Shown here in pieces: positions 37,936-48,686 of a stretch of 64,000 bases of DNA. Position 1 is the first letter of the stretch. Each line of letters begins with the position of its first letter. Source of the DNA: an uncultured Alphaproteobacteria bacterium (GTDB lineage: Bacteria; Pseudomonadota; Alphaproteobacteria; MPNO01; UBA2964); contig CALSLP010000002.1 in NCBI GenBank assembly GCA_943787225.1, forward strand, positions 648,648 to 712,647. Reading direction: 5' to 3'. Under the pieces are notes generated by a model. That model did not search any database. It was not told the origin of the DNA and was given only the letters and a program-made list of their open reading frames with translations. The position numbers and the translations under genes are program-made.

Positions 37936-39547
37936 TTATTTCTTCGTGATTGGTTTTCCGTCCGGTGTTGTCCGGCGACCCACTAGTTTTTCACCTGTCT
38001 TGAAATATTGACCGGTAACTGCGAACTCCGCCTCTTCCTGATTTTCATCAGTCCATTGCGTTAATGGATAGCCGAACCACGGTGTCTGTAGATCCAACGC
38101 CGGCAATCCGAGTGAAGCCCAGCGTTCCTTCGCTGCATCCATAAAGTCCTGGCGTGGTAGCGACACCGGTAAATAAGGATGCTCTCGACAGGCATTGATC
38201 AACATCGTCGATGTGCCCTGTCCGTCAGGATAGGCAAACTGTCTCGGGTCCTCTGAAGGTGTCACCGAAGGATCGAGGCGCGGGACCTTGCCGCGAACGA
38301 TTTCAACGTCCCGATGTGGCTGCATGCTATAAGACAATGCCCACAAAACCGCGTCCATTGAGTCCGGATCAACATCGGCATCAACAGCGACAAACATCTT
38401 ACCAAGAGAAGCATCAAAGGCGGCGGCAGCACGCAATGCCTGCCAGGGCTGACCTAATTCCGGCCGATCGAGCTGGATAACAAACAGCATGTTACAGCTT
38501 GCCATCTCATGGCAGGCGACCTTGGTCACCGACGGAATGTTGCAGGCATTGCGCAGATGGTTTGTGTAAATGCCATCGAAGGCAGCCTTGCGCATAACCG
38601 TGCTTTCGCTCGGTGGATACTCACTGACGATACCCTGATAGATGGGTTTCTCCGATGAGTGATCGCCGTGACCTCAAAGACCTTTTCCATTTTTCGAGGA
38701 CCGAGATAGCCACTCGCCTCGCCAAACGGCGCTTCGGGTTCAAGAATGTCAGTACGGATAATGCCTTCCATAACGATCTCGGCATTGGCGGGGACAACGC
38801 AGTCAAAAGTCTCGGCCTGAACAACATCAATCGGTGCACCGTTCAACGCGCCCGCCACACCAAATTCGTCGACGCCATAAGGCACCTTCGCCGCCGCTGC
38901 CATCAACAATGCTGGTGGACCACCGATAAACAGTGCCACTTCGAGATGCTTGCCCATCCGGCGGGCCTTTTCCCATTGAATTGCGAGATGCTGGGTAGAC
39001 ACGTCGGTTGCACAGCCGATCCGGTCCGGCGCTTTGATCATGCCGCGGTAAATGCCCATGTTATAGGCACCGTTTTCGGGATCACGCGTTACCCAGACAC
39101 CCGCCGTAATAAAGGGTGCCGGGTCAAATCCCGGTGTCGAGACCAGATGCGGAAAAGTATCGACACCCTTGCCCATATTTGGCGCTTTCAGGACAACCTG
39201 TTTAACCGGTGCATTCTCTGCGCTGACAGTGTTCGTCGGCAAATGATTGCCATGCGTACTGGCCCATTTCGAGCGATTTCATCAGGTCCAACACCAAGCG
39301 CCGCACCGTAAATCACACGCGAACTACCGAGAGAACCAAGCAGAACCGACGCATCATAATTCACGCCACGGGCATCCGTTACATTCTTGAACCAAAAAGC
39401 TTTCCGTTCAGGTTCGGGCAGCCCCCGGAACTGTAATCGTACGAGTGGCACCAGCTCAGTATCTTTGCTGATCTCATCCTCAATCACATGCAGGAGATTA
39501 CGGCGGGTGAGTTCTTCGATGTAGTCACGGACATCCGTGTAGGGCAT
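37936..39547 (-). pseudogene. UbiD-family prenylated-FMN-dependent decarboxylase, two frame breaks
   Basis: About 537 codons. N-terminal MPYTDVRDYIEELTRR; core with YNMGIYRGMIKAPDRIGCAT and the E(x)nE region EGIIRTDILEPEAPFGEASGYLG; C-terminal part with CNIPSVTKVACHEM and FVAVDADVDPDSMDAVLWAL. Breaks are near 39245 and 38650. Family members (de)carboxylate aromatic or unsaturated acids using prFMN made by UbiX, which is not in the window. It forms a same-strand run with the crotonase downstream and CopA upstream. Confidence 0.85.
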
Positions 39548-39635
39548 TTGACCAACCTGTTTTATTGACGCTTTTCATAAGAGGTCGCGATCATAATGCG
39601 CGCGGCAGAGCATGTCACATACCACCGGAACGGAT

Positions 39636-41890
39636 TTATTTTGCGAAGGGTAGCTGTAGACGACGCAAACGCAGCGAATTCGTCACCACAAAGACACTGG
39701 AGATACTCATCGCCGCCGCGGCAAGCATTGGGTTGAGCAACCAGCCGAACAGCGGGAAGAACACACCCGCCGCGACAGGGATCAGGGCAATGTTATAGCC
39801 ATAGGCCCAGAGGAAATTATAGCGGATCGTCCGTAACGTCCCGCGCGCCAGAACAATGGCCTTCACGACACTCCGAACATCACCCGACATCAGAACCACA
39901 TCGCCGGCCTCCACCGCAATATCAGTGCCGGTGCCAATGGCGAATACCGACATCCGCCGTCGCCAGCGCTGGCGCATCATTAATGCCGTCGCCAACAAAG
40001 GCGACCTTGTGACCTTCACTTTGCAGCCGTTCAATTTCCTGCGCCTTGTCACCCGGCAGGGTTTCGGCTGCGATCCCTGATCAATACCAAGTTGCCGCCG
40101 CGATCACACCCGCTGTCTTGCGATTATCGCCAGTGACCATACCAACCTGCAGCCCAAGATTTCTTCAGCTGCTCAACGGTTTCCGCGCTTTCGGTCTTCA
40201 CCGTGTCGGCAATGCCCAGCACCGCGACCAATTTGCCATCGATAGCTGCCAGACACCGGTGTCTTGCCGCTTTCCGCCAGGCGTTCTCGTGCGTTATGCC
40301 CTGACGCGCCATCGATCTTTTCCTGGTCCATCAGACGCGCTGTCACCACGACCAAACACGCCTGCCCTCGACGGTCGCTTTAACGCCAAATCCCGGCAGT
40401 GACGACAAAATTCGGTCGCAGTGGTAAATCGAAGACCTCTGCCAGCGGCATCGATCAATCGCCTGGAGAGCGGATGTTCGCTTTGCGCTTCTGCCGCCGC
40501 GATCTACGCCAGAATGTCATCCCGTTTGTCAAGAGTGTTTCCCGAGATTTGGATCAAGAATATCGTCAGCTCGGGCTGCCATGCGTCAGCGTGCCCGTCT
40601 TATCGAACAGGACCGTATCGACCCGCGCCAGGCTCTCCAAGGTGCTACCATTGCGAATGAGAATGCCGTTCTCCGCCCCACGCCCCGTGCCAACCATAAT
40701 AGCCGTTGGTGTCGCCAAACCCATGGCACAGGGGCAGGCAATCAGGAGCACCGACACCGCTGTGACAAAGGCAAAGCTGAGTGCGGGCGGGGTCGCCAAA
40801 CGCCATCCAGACGGCGAAGGTAAGAACAGCAACCAGCATCACCACCGGCACAAAAATGGAGGCAATTTTATCGGCAATGCGCTGAATTTCGGGTTTATCG
40901 TTTTGTGCCTGTTCGACCAGCTGAACGATCCGATGCAAGACTGTATCAGCACCAATACCGGTTGCTCGATAGGTAAAGGCGCCCGCCTTGTTGATGGTCC
41001 CCGAAATGACCTCTGCGCCAGCGCCCTTTTCTACCGGCATCGATTCTCCGGTAATCATCGCTTCATCGATCTGACTGATCCCGTCGAGAACAATGCCATC
41101 CGCCGCCAAACGTTCGCCGGGACGCACGCGAGAACATCGCCAAGGCGCAGGTCATCAACAGGAATTTCGAGTTCAACATCGTCGCGGACAACCCGCGCCG
41201 TTTGTGGCTTCAAGCTGCATTAGCGCACTGATTGCCTGAGAGGTTCGGCCACGGGCCAATGCCTCAAGATATCGGCCAACAAGAATCAATGTGACAATGA
41301 CGCCCGCCGCAACGAAATAGAGTTGGGCCGTACCGGGCGGAAACAGCGTTGGTCTAAACAGAACAACCACCGAATAAAGATACGCGGCCCCCGCCCCGAT
41401 CATAACAAGGCTATTCATCCCGGGGTTAAGATGGCGCAGCTCACTCCACCCGGATTTGATAAACCGCGCTCCGGCATAGAACAGAACCGGCGTGACCAAG
41501 GCGAGCTCGATCAGCGCCCAACCTATGCCCGGATAAAATTCTCTGCATCGCATCCGCAGCGGAAGGCATTAGTGGCAGTTTGGCGATCACCAGCAGCGGC
41601 AGAGTCAACAAAGCCGCGATGATGACGTCACGGCGTAGTCGGCTATTTCCTTGCGTTGGCTCTTTGCCGTATCCGCAAGATCGCTGACGCCATAACCTGC
41701 GGCCGACAATTGCTTCACGGAAATCGGCCTCGGAGGACTGGTCTTCGAGAAACTTTATGGCAGCCCGACCGGTCGCAAGATTAACCGTGGCATCCTCAAC
41801 CCCAGGCACAGCAGCGATCACGGATTCGACGCGCGACACGCAGCCGGCGCAACTCATCCCCTCGACACGGAACACGGTTTGTATTGTCAT
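39636..41890 (-). pseudogene. copA: Copper-translocating P1B-type ATPase, many frame breaks
   Basis: Roughly 750 codons, the normal CopA length, in at least seven pieces. The N-terminal heavy-metal domain has GMSCAGCVSRVE. The actuator domain shows ISQIDEAMITGESMPVEKG, the transport helix has [15 protein letters not shown], the phosphorylation site is DKTGTLTHG, and the end carries [18 protein letters not shown] with the M-x-x-S helix. All motifs are conserved in sequence and order despite at least six single-base breaks, which fits base-calling errors better than decay. It would export Cu(I) from the cytoplasm. The start is divergent from the BVMO-like gene with 48 bases between. Confidence 0.85.
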
Positions 41891-41938
41891 AGCGCTATCA
41901 TAACGATTGTTCCGATCAAAACGGCAGTGAAATTGGCA

Positions 41939-43398
41939 ATGCAGGAAAAGAAAGAGCGCGATATCACTATCGTCGGCTGCGGCTTTGCCGCCGTCGCGCT
42001 GGGTATATCGCTTAAAAAAGCCGGGTTAAACAATTTCACGATCCTCGAACGTTCCAACGAAATCGGCGGTGTCTGGCGCGAAAACACCTATCCGGGTGCT
42101 GCCTGTGATGTGCCGTCGCGCCTTTATTCCTTCTCCTTCGAACAGGATTATCCCTGGTCGCTGCGCTATGCGCCGCAGAAAGAGATATTTGAGTATTTAA
42201 AACACTGTATCGATAAGTACAGCCTCACCCCGCATATCCGGCTGGGTGTGAACGTCACCAAAGCCAGCTATGACGATGAGTCTGCAAAATGGTCAGTGGT
42301 GACAAAAAGCGGTGAAGAAATCGCACTGATATATTCGTTTCAGCAGTGGGTTTGTTCAACAACCCGTCAATTCCTGACATCCCAGGTCAAAAATCTTTTA
42401 CGGGCCCACAATTTCATTCAGCGCGATGGGACCATAACGTTGATTTAGAAGGGAAGACGATTGCATCGATCGGCAGCGGTGCCAGCGCGATACAATATGT
42501 TCCCGAACTCGCGAAGATATCTAAACATCTAAATGTCTTTCAACGCACGCCTCAGCATATTTTTGCCAAAGGTGATCGCGCCAACGCGCAACAGGATCAC
42601 AGCACGACATTTTGGCAGAAGCTTTTGCACCGCCGCGAACGGCTGCAATTATTCACCCGGTTTGAGAAGAACAGTCGTCGCCGCAGTTCGGAGGAACTGA
42701 CACAGAAAAGCGCGGAAGCCTTCGAGAAATATATTTGCAGTCTGGTCGATGATCGCCGAGATGCTCAAGAAAGTCCTGCCAGATTATCCACCGGGTTGTA
42801 AACGCGGGCTGCGCTCCGATGACTGGTATCCGACGCTTCTGAAACCAAACGTCAATTTAATCGATACGCCCATCGAGGCGATCTACCGAGACAGGTATAC
42901 GCACCCAGGATGGGGAACACCACGACGTCGACGCCATCATTTATGGCACCGGCTTTACGCCGACAGCGTTTTTAACCCCGATGCAGATCACCGGCTGCTA
43001 ACGGACAAGACCTCAATCACACATGGCGAGACGGGGCCGAAGCCTATCTCGGCATCTCCGTTTCGGGCTTTCCCAATTTCTTTATGATGTACGGCCCGAA
43101 CACAAACCTGTCCGGCAGTATCATCTATATGCTGGAGAACCAGGCCCGCTACATAACCAAATGCGTCAAAACGCTTGAGCGCACCAAAGCACTGGCAATG
43201 CATGTCAAAGCAGACGTCCAGAAACGTTTCAATGAAGAGATCATGGAGCAGTTGTCAAAAACAGTTCTCGTCCATGAAAACTGCCGCAGCTATTTCCAGG
43301 CAGAAAACGGCCGCATTACGACAAACTGGCCGGGGCTGATGCTCGATTATCGCCGTCGGACCCACCGGGTCAGAAAACGGGATTATATCTTTACGTGA
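41939..43398 (+). pseudogene. Flavin-containing/Baeyer-Villiger-type monooxygenase, several frame breaks
   Basis: About 487 codons. FAD site ITIVGCGFAAVALGISLKKAG, then ERSNEIGGVWRENTYPGAACDVPS. The Baeyer-Villiger-like fingerprint appears as FTGPQFHSARWDHN, and the NADPH site as IASIGSGASAIQYVPELAK. The C-terminus MYGPNTNLSGSIIYMLE is typical. Breaks are near 42340, 42750 and between 42900 and 43080. It would insert one oxygen into a ketone or a soft nucleophile. It ends just before a terminator hairpin shared with the peroxiredoxin. Confidence 0.82.
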
Positions 43399-43440
43399 AA
43401 AAAGGTTGGGGCCAGCCGGAATGCGGCCAGCCCCTGAACC
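43398..43440 (-). terminator. Intrinsic terminator of the peroxiredoxin gene
   Basis: On the minus strand a three-part stem (GGTT/AACC, GGGGC/GCCCC, GCCG/CGGC, loop of five) ends in TTTTTT at 43403-43398. It begins immediately after the peroxiredoxin stop at 43441. It also sits right after the stop of the convergent monooxygenase and may stop that transcript too. Confidence 0.75.
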
Positions 43441-43894
43441 TCATGACAACCGGTTAAGATCAGCCAGCACTTGGTCTGGATGATCGGCCGGTTTTACCGT
43501 CGCGTAGGAGGCGGCAACTTTACCGTCAGGCCCTACTCAAAACGGACACCCGGCTCGGCCGGGCAGAATCATCATCCGCCGCGCCATAGGCGATGGACAT
43601 TGATTTTTGCGCATCCGTCAGAAGATCGTATGGAAAGTCGAACTTCTCCTTGAATGCACGATTGTCTTCCTCAGGGTCAAAACTGACACCGAGAATGACC
43701 GCATTTTTCGCCTCGAAGTCTTGGATTCTATCACGGAACCCATTGCCCTCGATGGTTCAGCCAGGCGTATCAGCTTTAGGATACCACCAGAGCAGAACGA
43801 ATTTGCCTGCATAAGAAGACAAGGCAATAGACGCCCCATCCTGGTTGGTAAGCTCAAACGCCGGGGCATCACTACCTACATCAATTACTGACAT
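43441..43894 (-). CDS. Candidate selenocysteine peroxiredoxin (AhpC/BCP family) with in-frame TGA at the active site
   Basis: About 150 codons from the ATG at 43894. The peroxiredoxin fold reads APAFELTNQDGASIALSSYA, KFVLLWWYPKADTPG, then TGA at 43757-43759, then TIEGNGFRDRIQDFEAKNA and VILGVSFDPEEDNRAFKEKF. The TGA replaces exactly the peroxidatic Cys of the PGCT motif (codon 46). A hairpin with bacterial SECIS geometry follows. Near 43535 a single-base break occurs, after which the normal C-terminus continues (GPDGKVAASYATVKPADHPD...) to TGA at 43441. Most likely a Sec-dependent hydroperoxidase; the alternatives are a nonsense mutation or a base error. No sel genes are visible in the window. 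Confidence 0.65.
43722..43742 (-). promoter_or_regulatory. Candidate bacterial SECIS hairpin
   Basis: Downstream of the in-frame TGA the minus-strand RNA can form a 7-bp stem, UGGGUUC with GAAUCCA (one G-U), closing a seven-base loop CGUGAUA. The stem starts 15 bases after the TGA and the loop about 22 bases after it. A G sits in the first two loop bases. These match the distance and loop rules used for bacterial SECIS elements. Confidence 0.55.
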
Positions 43895-44012
43895 ATCAGC
43901 CCTCAAGTTAGAGTTTCGTCACAAGTGACGAGGGGAGTTTAACACTCAGCGGAGTCGTGTCACCCTGATGAAAATTTGAAGCAGCTGAACCCAACCCATC
44001 GGAGAAAATGAG

Positions 44013-45140
44013 ATGAGTGTATTACCGGGATTTCCAACAGTGATTTTCGATTATGGTGCGGTTGGCCAGCTGGCAGGCGAGCTGAAAACCCGCGGGATCA
44101 AACGCCCCTTAATCATCACAGATAAAGGCCTCACCAAGCACGGGCTGGTCGACACGCTACGCGATGCCCTCTCGGAATTTCCCATCGCTATCTTTGATGG
44201 CATTCCACCGAACCCGACTGTTGGCGGGATCGAAGGCGCGCTGACCGTTTATAAGGAGCAGGATTGCGATGGCATTATCGCACTTGGCGGAGGCTCGGTC
44301 CTCGATTCTGGCAAAGCCCTGCGCGTCGCCGCAACCCACCCCGAACCGGTTATCGAATATCTGAAGGACCCATCAAAAATTACCGCGAACGTCGTTCCCT
44401 ATATCACGATCCCCACGACAGCCGGAACTGGTGCCGAGATCACAATTGGCGGCGGCATTCACCCTGCCCCCGGCGAGCATCAGCTGGGTATCCGCAGTCC
44501 GTTTGTGCAGCCTGATCTGGCGATTTGCGATCCCGATCTGACATTGACGCTGCCACCGGTGCTCACCGCCGGGACCGGCATGGACGCACTCGGTCATTGC
44601 GTCGAAGGCTTTCTATCCAATAGCGTTAACCCGCCCACCGAGGCCATCGCCCTCGACGGTATTACCCGCGTTGTCGACTATATAGAACGTGCCGTTGCCG
44701 ATGGCAGTGACCGCGAAGCGCGCTGGCACTTGCTGATGGCAGCCTTACAAGGCGGCATGTCGATCTATATGGGGCTCGGTCCAGTTCATGTGCTCGGCCA
44801 TGTCTTCGCCGACAGCCCCTTGCATCATGGCGCTCTGATTACCGCCTCCGCACCGGCGGTCATACGATTTTATATGAGCAAGGGAGACGCAGCGCTCGAC
44901 GGGAAGCTCGACCAGCTATGCAAAGCAATGCGGCTACCGGCAGGCACTGACCTCGCGACCGGTATCACAGAGCTGAACACCCGCATCGGATTGCCATCGT
45001 CAGTGCGGGCGCTTGGTTATCCCAATGATGATCTCGACAAGCTGGCTGGTCACGCCGAGAATATTCACTTCAACTTTACAGCACCGATCCGACCAACCCG
45101 TGATGAGTACCGCGATATTTTCGCCGACGCTCTCGGATAA
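44013..45140 (+). CDS. Iron-containing alcohol dehydrogenase
   Basis: 375 residues of the group III Fe-ADH family. NAD(P) site GIIALGGGSVLDSGKAL; IPTTAGTGAEIT; metal ligands D and H in TAGTGMDALGHCVEGF and the later His residues in GPVHVLGHVFADSPLHHGA. The TTAGTGAE and PNPT segments fit long-chain or hydroxyacid ADHs. Maleylacetate reductases share this fold but are usually shorter with a different N-terminus, so I leave the substrate open. It converges on an amidohydrolase with a four-base gap. Confidence 0.9.
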   Translation: MSVLPGFPTVIFDYGAVGQLAGELKTRGIKRPLIITDKGLTKHGLVDTLRDALSEFPIAIFDGIPPNPTVGGIEGALTVYKEQDCDGIIALGGGSVLDSGKALRVAATHPEPVIEYLKDPSKITANVVPYITIPTTAGTGAEITIGGGIHPAPGEHQLGIRSPFVQPDLAICDPDLTLTLPPVLTAGTGMDALGHCVEGFLSNSVNPPTEAIALDGITRVVDYIERAVADGSDREARWHLLMAALQGGMSIYMGLGPVHVLGHVFADSPLHHGALITASAPAVIRFYMSKGDAALDGKLDQLCKAMRLPAGTDLATGITELNTRIGLPSSVRALGYPNDDLDKLAGHAENIHFNFTAPIRPTRDEYRDIFADALG

Positions 45141-45144
45141 CGGA

Positions 45145-46131
45145 TTAGATCTTAATACCGAGAAATTTCGCCGCATTCGCACCGAGAATGGCATCCTGCG
45201 CGGCTTTCGAAATCTTTTTTGCGCTACGGACAAACTTGATCGGGTTCTTTTCGCCAAACGGGTAGTCCGTGCCCATCATGAGGTTCTTGGTCGGGACCTT
45301 CGTCGCCAGATATTCCAGCATGTCAGGATTAAACAACACCGTCTCATAATTGAACTTCTTAAGATATGAGCTGAAGCTGCCCTTGAGCTGACCGCCGGTA
45401 TGCCCCATGCGCTGCACGTGATCATGCCGACCGGTATAGAACGGCAGATAGCCACCGCCATGCGCAATCGCCACCTTGAGTTTTGGAAAAGCATCCATCA
45501 CCCCGTCATAAACCAGCGATCCCTGCGCCATCGCCTCTTCAAGGGGCTGGCCCACGGTAATCATCTGATAATGCGCCCGCATCCGCGGATCGGTGCTGCC
45601 CGTCGGATGAATAAAAACCGCCGCACCGAGCTTCTCGGCCTTGCGCCAGAACGGCTTGAATTTCTTATGCCCCAGCTCATCGCCATTCACGTTGGATCCA
45701 ATAATCACGCCCTTCAGGCCGTTTTTTGTGACCGCACGGTCAAGCTCCTTCACCGCCAATTTCACGTCTTGCAACGGCACGGACCCAATGCCAACCAGCC
45801 GATCAGGATATTGGGCGACAGCTTCGGCGACAAAATCATTGCTCTCTCGCTCCATCTTGAGCGCCGCCTCAGGTTTCGCCCAATAGGTGCATTGCTGCAA
45901 AATGCTCGGGCTGATGACCTGAATATCGATCCCCATCTGATCCATTTCCTTAAATCGGATATTCATGTCCGACATGCGATCGAGAGAGGGTTTCGGAATC
46001 CCGATGCCCTTGCTGCCGGGCTTGCTCTTGGCAATCGCACGGGCGAATTGTGAATGACTAAAGGTCTTTTCGAGAACCTGCGTCACAGCGATATGGGCGT
46101 GAAAGTCGATTACGACGGGTTTCTTGGCCAT
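45145..46131 (-). CDS. Amidohydrolase-2 (ACMSD-like) family protein
   Basis: 328 residues. Metal motif VIDFHAHIAV at the N-terminus, IHPTGSTDPRMRAHYQ in the middle, AIAHGGGYLPFYTGRHDH and MGTDYPFGEKNP at the C-terminus provide the HxH, His, His and Asp ligands. The family contains 2-amino-3-carboxymuconate semialdehyde decarboxylase and related decarboxylases/hydrolases of ring-cleavage products. It starts 140 bases from the divergent class II aldolase, with which it may act on carbonyl products. Substrate unknown. Confidence 0.88.
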   Translation of the reverse strand: MAKKPVVIDFHAHIAVTQVLEKTFSHSQFARAIAKSKPGSKGIGIPKPSLDRMSDMNIRFKEMDQMGIDIQVISPSILQQCTYWAKPEAALKMERESNDFVAEAVAQYPDRLVGIGSVPLQDVKLAVKELDRAVTKNGLKGVIIGSNVNGDELGHKKFKPFWRKAEKLGAAVFIHPTGSTDPRMRAHYQMITVGQPLEEAMAQGSLVYDGVMDAFPKLKVAIAHGGGYLPFYTGRHDHVQRMGHTGGQLKGSFSSYLKKFNYETVLFNPDMLEYLATKVPTKNLMMGTDYPFGEKNPIKFVRSAKKISKAAQDAILGANAAKFLGIKI

Positions 46132-46271
46132 TTCAATTGCTCTCCCACTGGATATGAAATCATCCGGATTTATTCGTCATCACGGATGAGGCAATGATCG
46201 TTTCTTTTGATAAACTGTAGGGAAACTATTTCCGGCCAGCAAGGAACCGGCGACAAAACAGGGGGATCATT

Positions 46272-47036
46272 ATGGCATCAGAAACAATAAGCAACGCATT
46301 GCGGGCTGAGCTCGACAAGCTGGCGCAAGCCTGCCGCATACTGGAGATGGAAGGCCATGGCGATATGACGCTGGGTCATTTATCGCTGCGCGACCCAGAC
46401 GGTCGCGGTTTCTGGATGAAACGCAACGCCATAGGGCTCGGGGAAATTCGCGACGCCGATGATTTTGTCCTCGTTACATTCGACGGTGAACAAATAGCCG
46501 GATCGGGGAACTGCCATTCCGAATGGCCCATTCATTCCGAGATACTGAAGAAGCGCAAAGACATCAACGTCGTCGCCCATACCCACCCCTATTACACCTG
46601 TGTTTTTTCAGCGACCGATGGTGACCTGCGCCCGGTGACATTAGAGGCTAGCTATTTCCCGGATCGTATCCCGATGTTTCTCGGTACCGGCGCCCTGGTT
46701 AAATCAGTTGATCTGGGAGAGGCCCTGGCGGACGCTCTTGGCCCAGCCTATGCGGTGTTTATGAAAAACCATGGCGTCACGTTTTGCGGCACCTCAATTG
46801 AAATGGCAACACTTGTCGGAATCTGGCTGGAACGCGCCTGCAAGGCACAGCTTGATATCACGGCATCCGGCATTGAATGGAGCTATCCGGACGATGAAGC
46901 GGAAGAGGTGCGCAACAGTCAGATATGGTCGGATGTTCATTTTGATCATAGCTGGGGCTATTACAGCCGTAAGCTCACCCAGATCGAAGCCCCGAATGGC
47001 GGCACACCACAACCGGTTTTTGGACGCCCTTTATAA
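46272..47036 (+). CDS. Class II aldolase/adducin family protein
   Basis: 254 residues. The zinc-site pattern is present: HGDMTLGHLSLRDPDGRGFW near the N-terminus, VVAHTHPYYTCVFSA (the HxH pair) in the middle and KNHGVTFCGTSIEMA for the third His. Members cleave or decarboxylate phosphorylated or hydroxylated carbon chains; without the sugar-phosphate context the substrate is open. A strong AGGGGG site precedes the ATG. The 3' end overlaps the convergent GIY-YIG gene by six bases. Confidence 0.88.
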   Translation: MASETISNALRAELDKLAQACRILEMEGHGDMTLGHLSLRDPDGRGFWMKRNAIGLGEIRDADDFVLVTFDGEQIAGSGNCHSEWPIHSEILKKRKDINVVAHTHPYYTCVFSATDGDLRPVTLEASYFPDRIPMFLGTGALVKSVDLGEALADALGPAYAVFMKNHGVTFCGTSIEMATLVGIWLERACKAQLDITASGIEWSYPDDEAEEVRNSQIWSDVHFDHSWGYYSRKLTQIEAPNGGTPQPVFGRPL

Positions 47037-47285
47037 GCTATCTGGCCGCACCAACTTCCGAAATTTCCGATCCCGTTTAAGGTGCCATTCGCGGCTCATC
47101 GCTTCTGAGCGGGTCGCAAAGTTTTCGAGCATACAGCAAACTCCATTGCCGACCGCGCGTTGACCGCGCACCGGTTCCGCGATTATGCGCCGCCAATCGT
47201 TTGTCGAGATCATTGGTCCAGCCGACATAAGTCTGCCAGCCTCGCGGGTTTCACATCCCAAAATATAGACGAAATTATTCGTCAT
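47031..47285 (-). CDS. GIY-YIG nuclease-like protein (UPF0213/YhbQ type), two compensating frame shifts
   Basis: 84 codons in one open frame, but the middle is out of register. The N-terminus FVYILGCETRE and the C-terminus FATRSEAMSREWHLKRDRKF fit the family. Between about 47243 and 47130 the +1 frame reads GWQTYVGWTNDLDKRLAAHN and RGTGARSTRGRQWSLLYARK, which supplies the missing GIY core (TYVGWT). Two opposite single-base errors restore a typical small GIY-YIG protein. The family are single-domain, probably structure-specific endonucleases. Confidence 0.75.
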   Translation of the reverse strand: MTNNFVYILGCETREAGRLMSAGPMISTNDWRRIIAEPVRGQRAVGNGVCCMLENFATRSEAMSREWHLKRDRKFRKLVRPDSL

Positions 47286-47297
47286 GGATGATGCGAA

Positions 47298-48518
47298 CTA
47301 ATACTGCGCCGGGCCCGGCGGCAATCCCAGTTGCGAGCGGCCATAAAGCGTCGCCACTGCATCCCAGTTCATGCTGATATGTTTGGAAGCTGCATGAATA
47401 TCACGCCAGGCGCGCTGCACCCGGTTTTGGCTGTGTAAGCCCTGACCACCAACCGATTCAAACAACAAATCCACCGCCTGAACGCTGAGTTTAACAGCAA
47501 AGGCGATATTGCCTTTGTTGCGCACCCGTTGAGCCTCCGTCAATTCCTGACCTGCCGCCATGATATCCATAATCTCTTTGGTGTCGCGCAGAACAAGCGT
47601 TTCCGCCGCGTGGATGCTCGAAGAGGCTTCCGCGATGCGGAGCTGAATACTCTGGAACTCAGCAACATTTTTGGAAGCCCCCATCGCAGCACCTCTAGTC
47701 ACACGATCCCGCATGGTTTCGAGATAATCTTCCAGGGCGCCACGCGCCATGCCGAGAATGGCCGAGCACAGGCAATAGGAAATTCCGGCAAAGAACGGGA
47801 CTTTGAATAGTCCGCTTTTATTGATCGCCGCCCCCGGTGGGTTTCCCGACTGCGACTCCGCGTGGGTAATGATGCGATAGGCAGGCACGTAAGCGTCTTC
47901 TATGACCAGATCATTGCTGCCCGTCCCGATAAGCCCGAGAACATCCCAGTTTTCTTCAATGCGATAATCAGACTTCGGAATCAGGGCAAACCCAACCTGG
48001 GTTGGCTCTACGCCTTCCGCCGGGGCAATCCGCACACCGAGCAACATCCACTGAGCGGTATCGACACCGCTGCAGAACGACCACTTACCGCTCAGCCGAT
48101 AGCCATCGCCTTCCGCCATCGCCACGCCCGTTGGCGCATAGGACGAAGCGGCCAATGCGGTCCGATCACTTCCCCAGACTTCCTCCTGGGCTTCCGGTGC
48201 GAACAGGCCCATCTGCCATTGATGCTGCGCCCCTGTCGAGAACACCCAGCCGGTTGAACCACAGCCCGACGCAATTGCCATCGCGACCCGAACGAACGTA
48301 TCAATGCCGTATTCGTAGCCACCAAATTTCTTTGGCTGCACAACACGATAAAGCCCGGCGTCCTGAAACGACTCAATCGCTTCTGGCAGAGCATGCCCTG
48401 CCTTCTCGGTTGCCGCCTGCCGTGCCCGCAATTCAGGCACCAATGCCTGCGCACGCGCAACCAGTGCGTCAGGAGAGTCACTTTCTGGAGACATAATTGT
48501 TTCAGTGTTGGCTTGCAT
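47298..48518 (-). CDS. Acyl-CoA-dehydrogenase-fold flavin monooxygenase (HsaA/HpaB-like oxygenase)
   Basis: 406 residues. The ACAD fold is visible: VRVAMAIASGCGSTGWVFST, KWSFCSGVDTAQWMLLGV and the C-terminal RAWRDIHAASKHISMNWDAV followed by YGRSQLGLPPG. This C-terminus and the lack of an ACAD catalytic Glu context match group D two-component monooxygenases that hydroxylate phenols or steroids with FMNH2 from a separate reductase. A reductase candidate is at 36389. Start at 48518 or the Met at 48491. Confidence 0.82.
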   Translation of the reverse strand: MQANTETIMSPESDSPDALVARAQALVPELRARQAATEKAGHALPEAIESFQDAGLYRVVQPKKFGGYEYGIDTFVRVAMAIASGCGSTGWVFSTGAQHQWQMGLFAPEAQEEVWGSDRTALAASSYAPTGVAMAEGDGYRLSGKWSFCSGVDTAQWMLLGVRIAPAEGVEPTQVGFALIPKSDYRIEENWDVLGLIGTGSNDLVIEDAYVPAYRIITHAESQSGNPPGAAINKSGLFKVPFFAGISYCLCSAILGMARGALEDYLETMRDRVTRGAAMGASKNVAEFQSIQLRIAEASSSIHAAETLVLRDTKEIMDIMAAGQELTEAQRVRNKGNIAFAVKLSVQAVDLLFESVGGQGLHSQNRVQRAWRDIHAASKHISMNWDAVATLYGRSQLGLPPGPAQY

Positions 48519-48686
48519 CTTGTTCCAGTCTGATTGGTTTACTTCTTAAGGTCAGCATAGCGTTCTAAACACCGTCTCAACAGCATTTATGCCGGTGCAT
48601 CCTGCAAATTTATCGGATAGTTTAAGGCACAATGCTGCGCTTTTGCGGAATCAACATAACGATATCAAATTCAGGGAGAACCAATC

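Noticed and set aside
43742-43757. Alternative SECIS hairpin with a CCAU/AUGG stem directly after the TGA
   Set aside because: Only four base pairs and too close to the stop codon; the 43722-43742 stem is longer and at the expected distance.
44013-45140. Maleylacetate reductase as the identity of the Fe-ADH
   Set aside because: Attractive for a resorcinol route, but the N-terminus and length fit general Fe-ADHs better.
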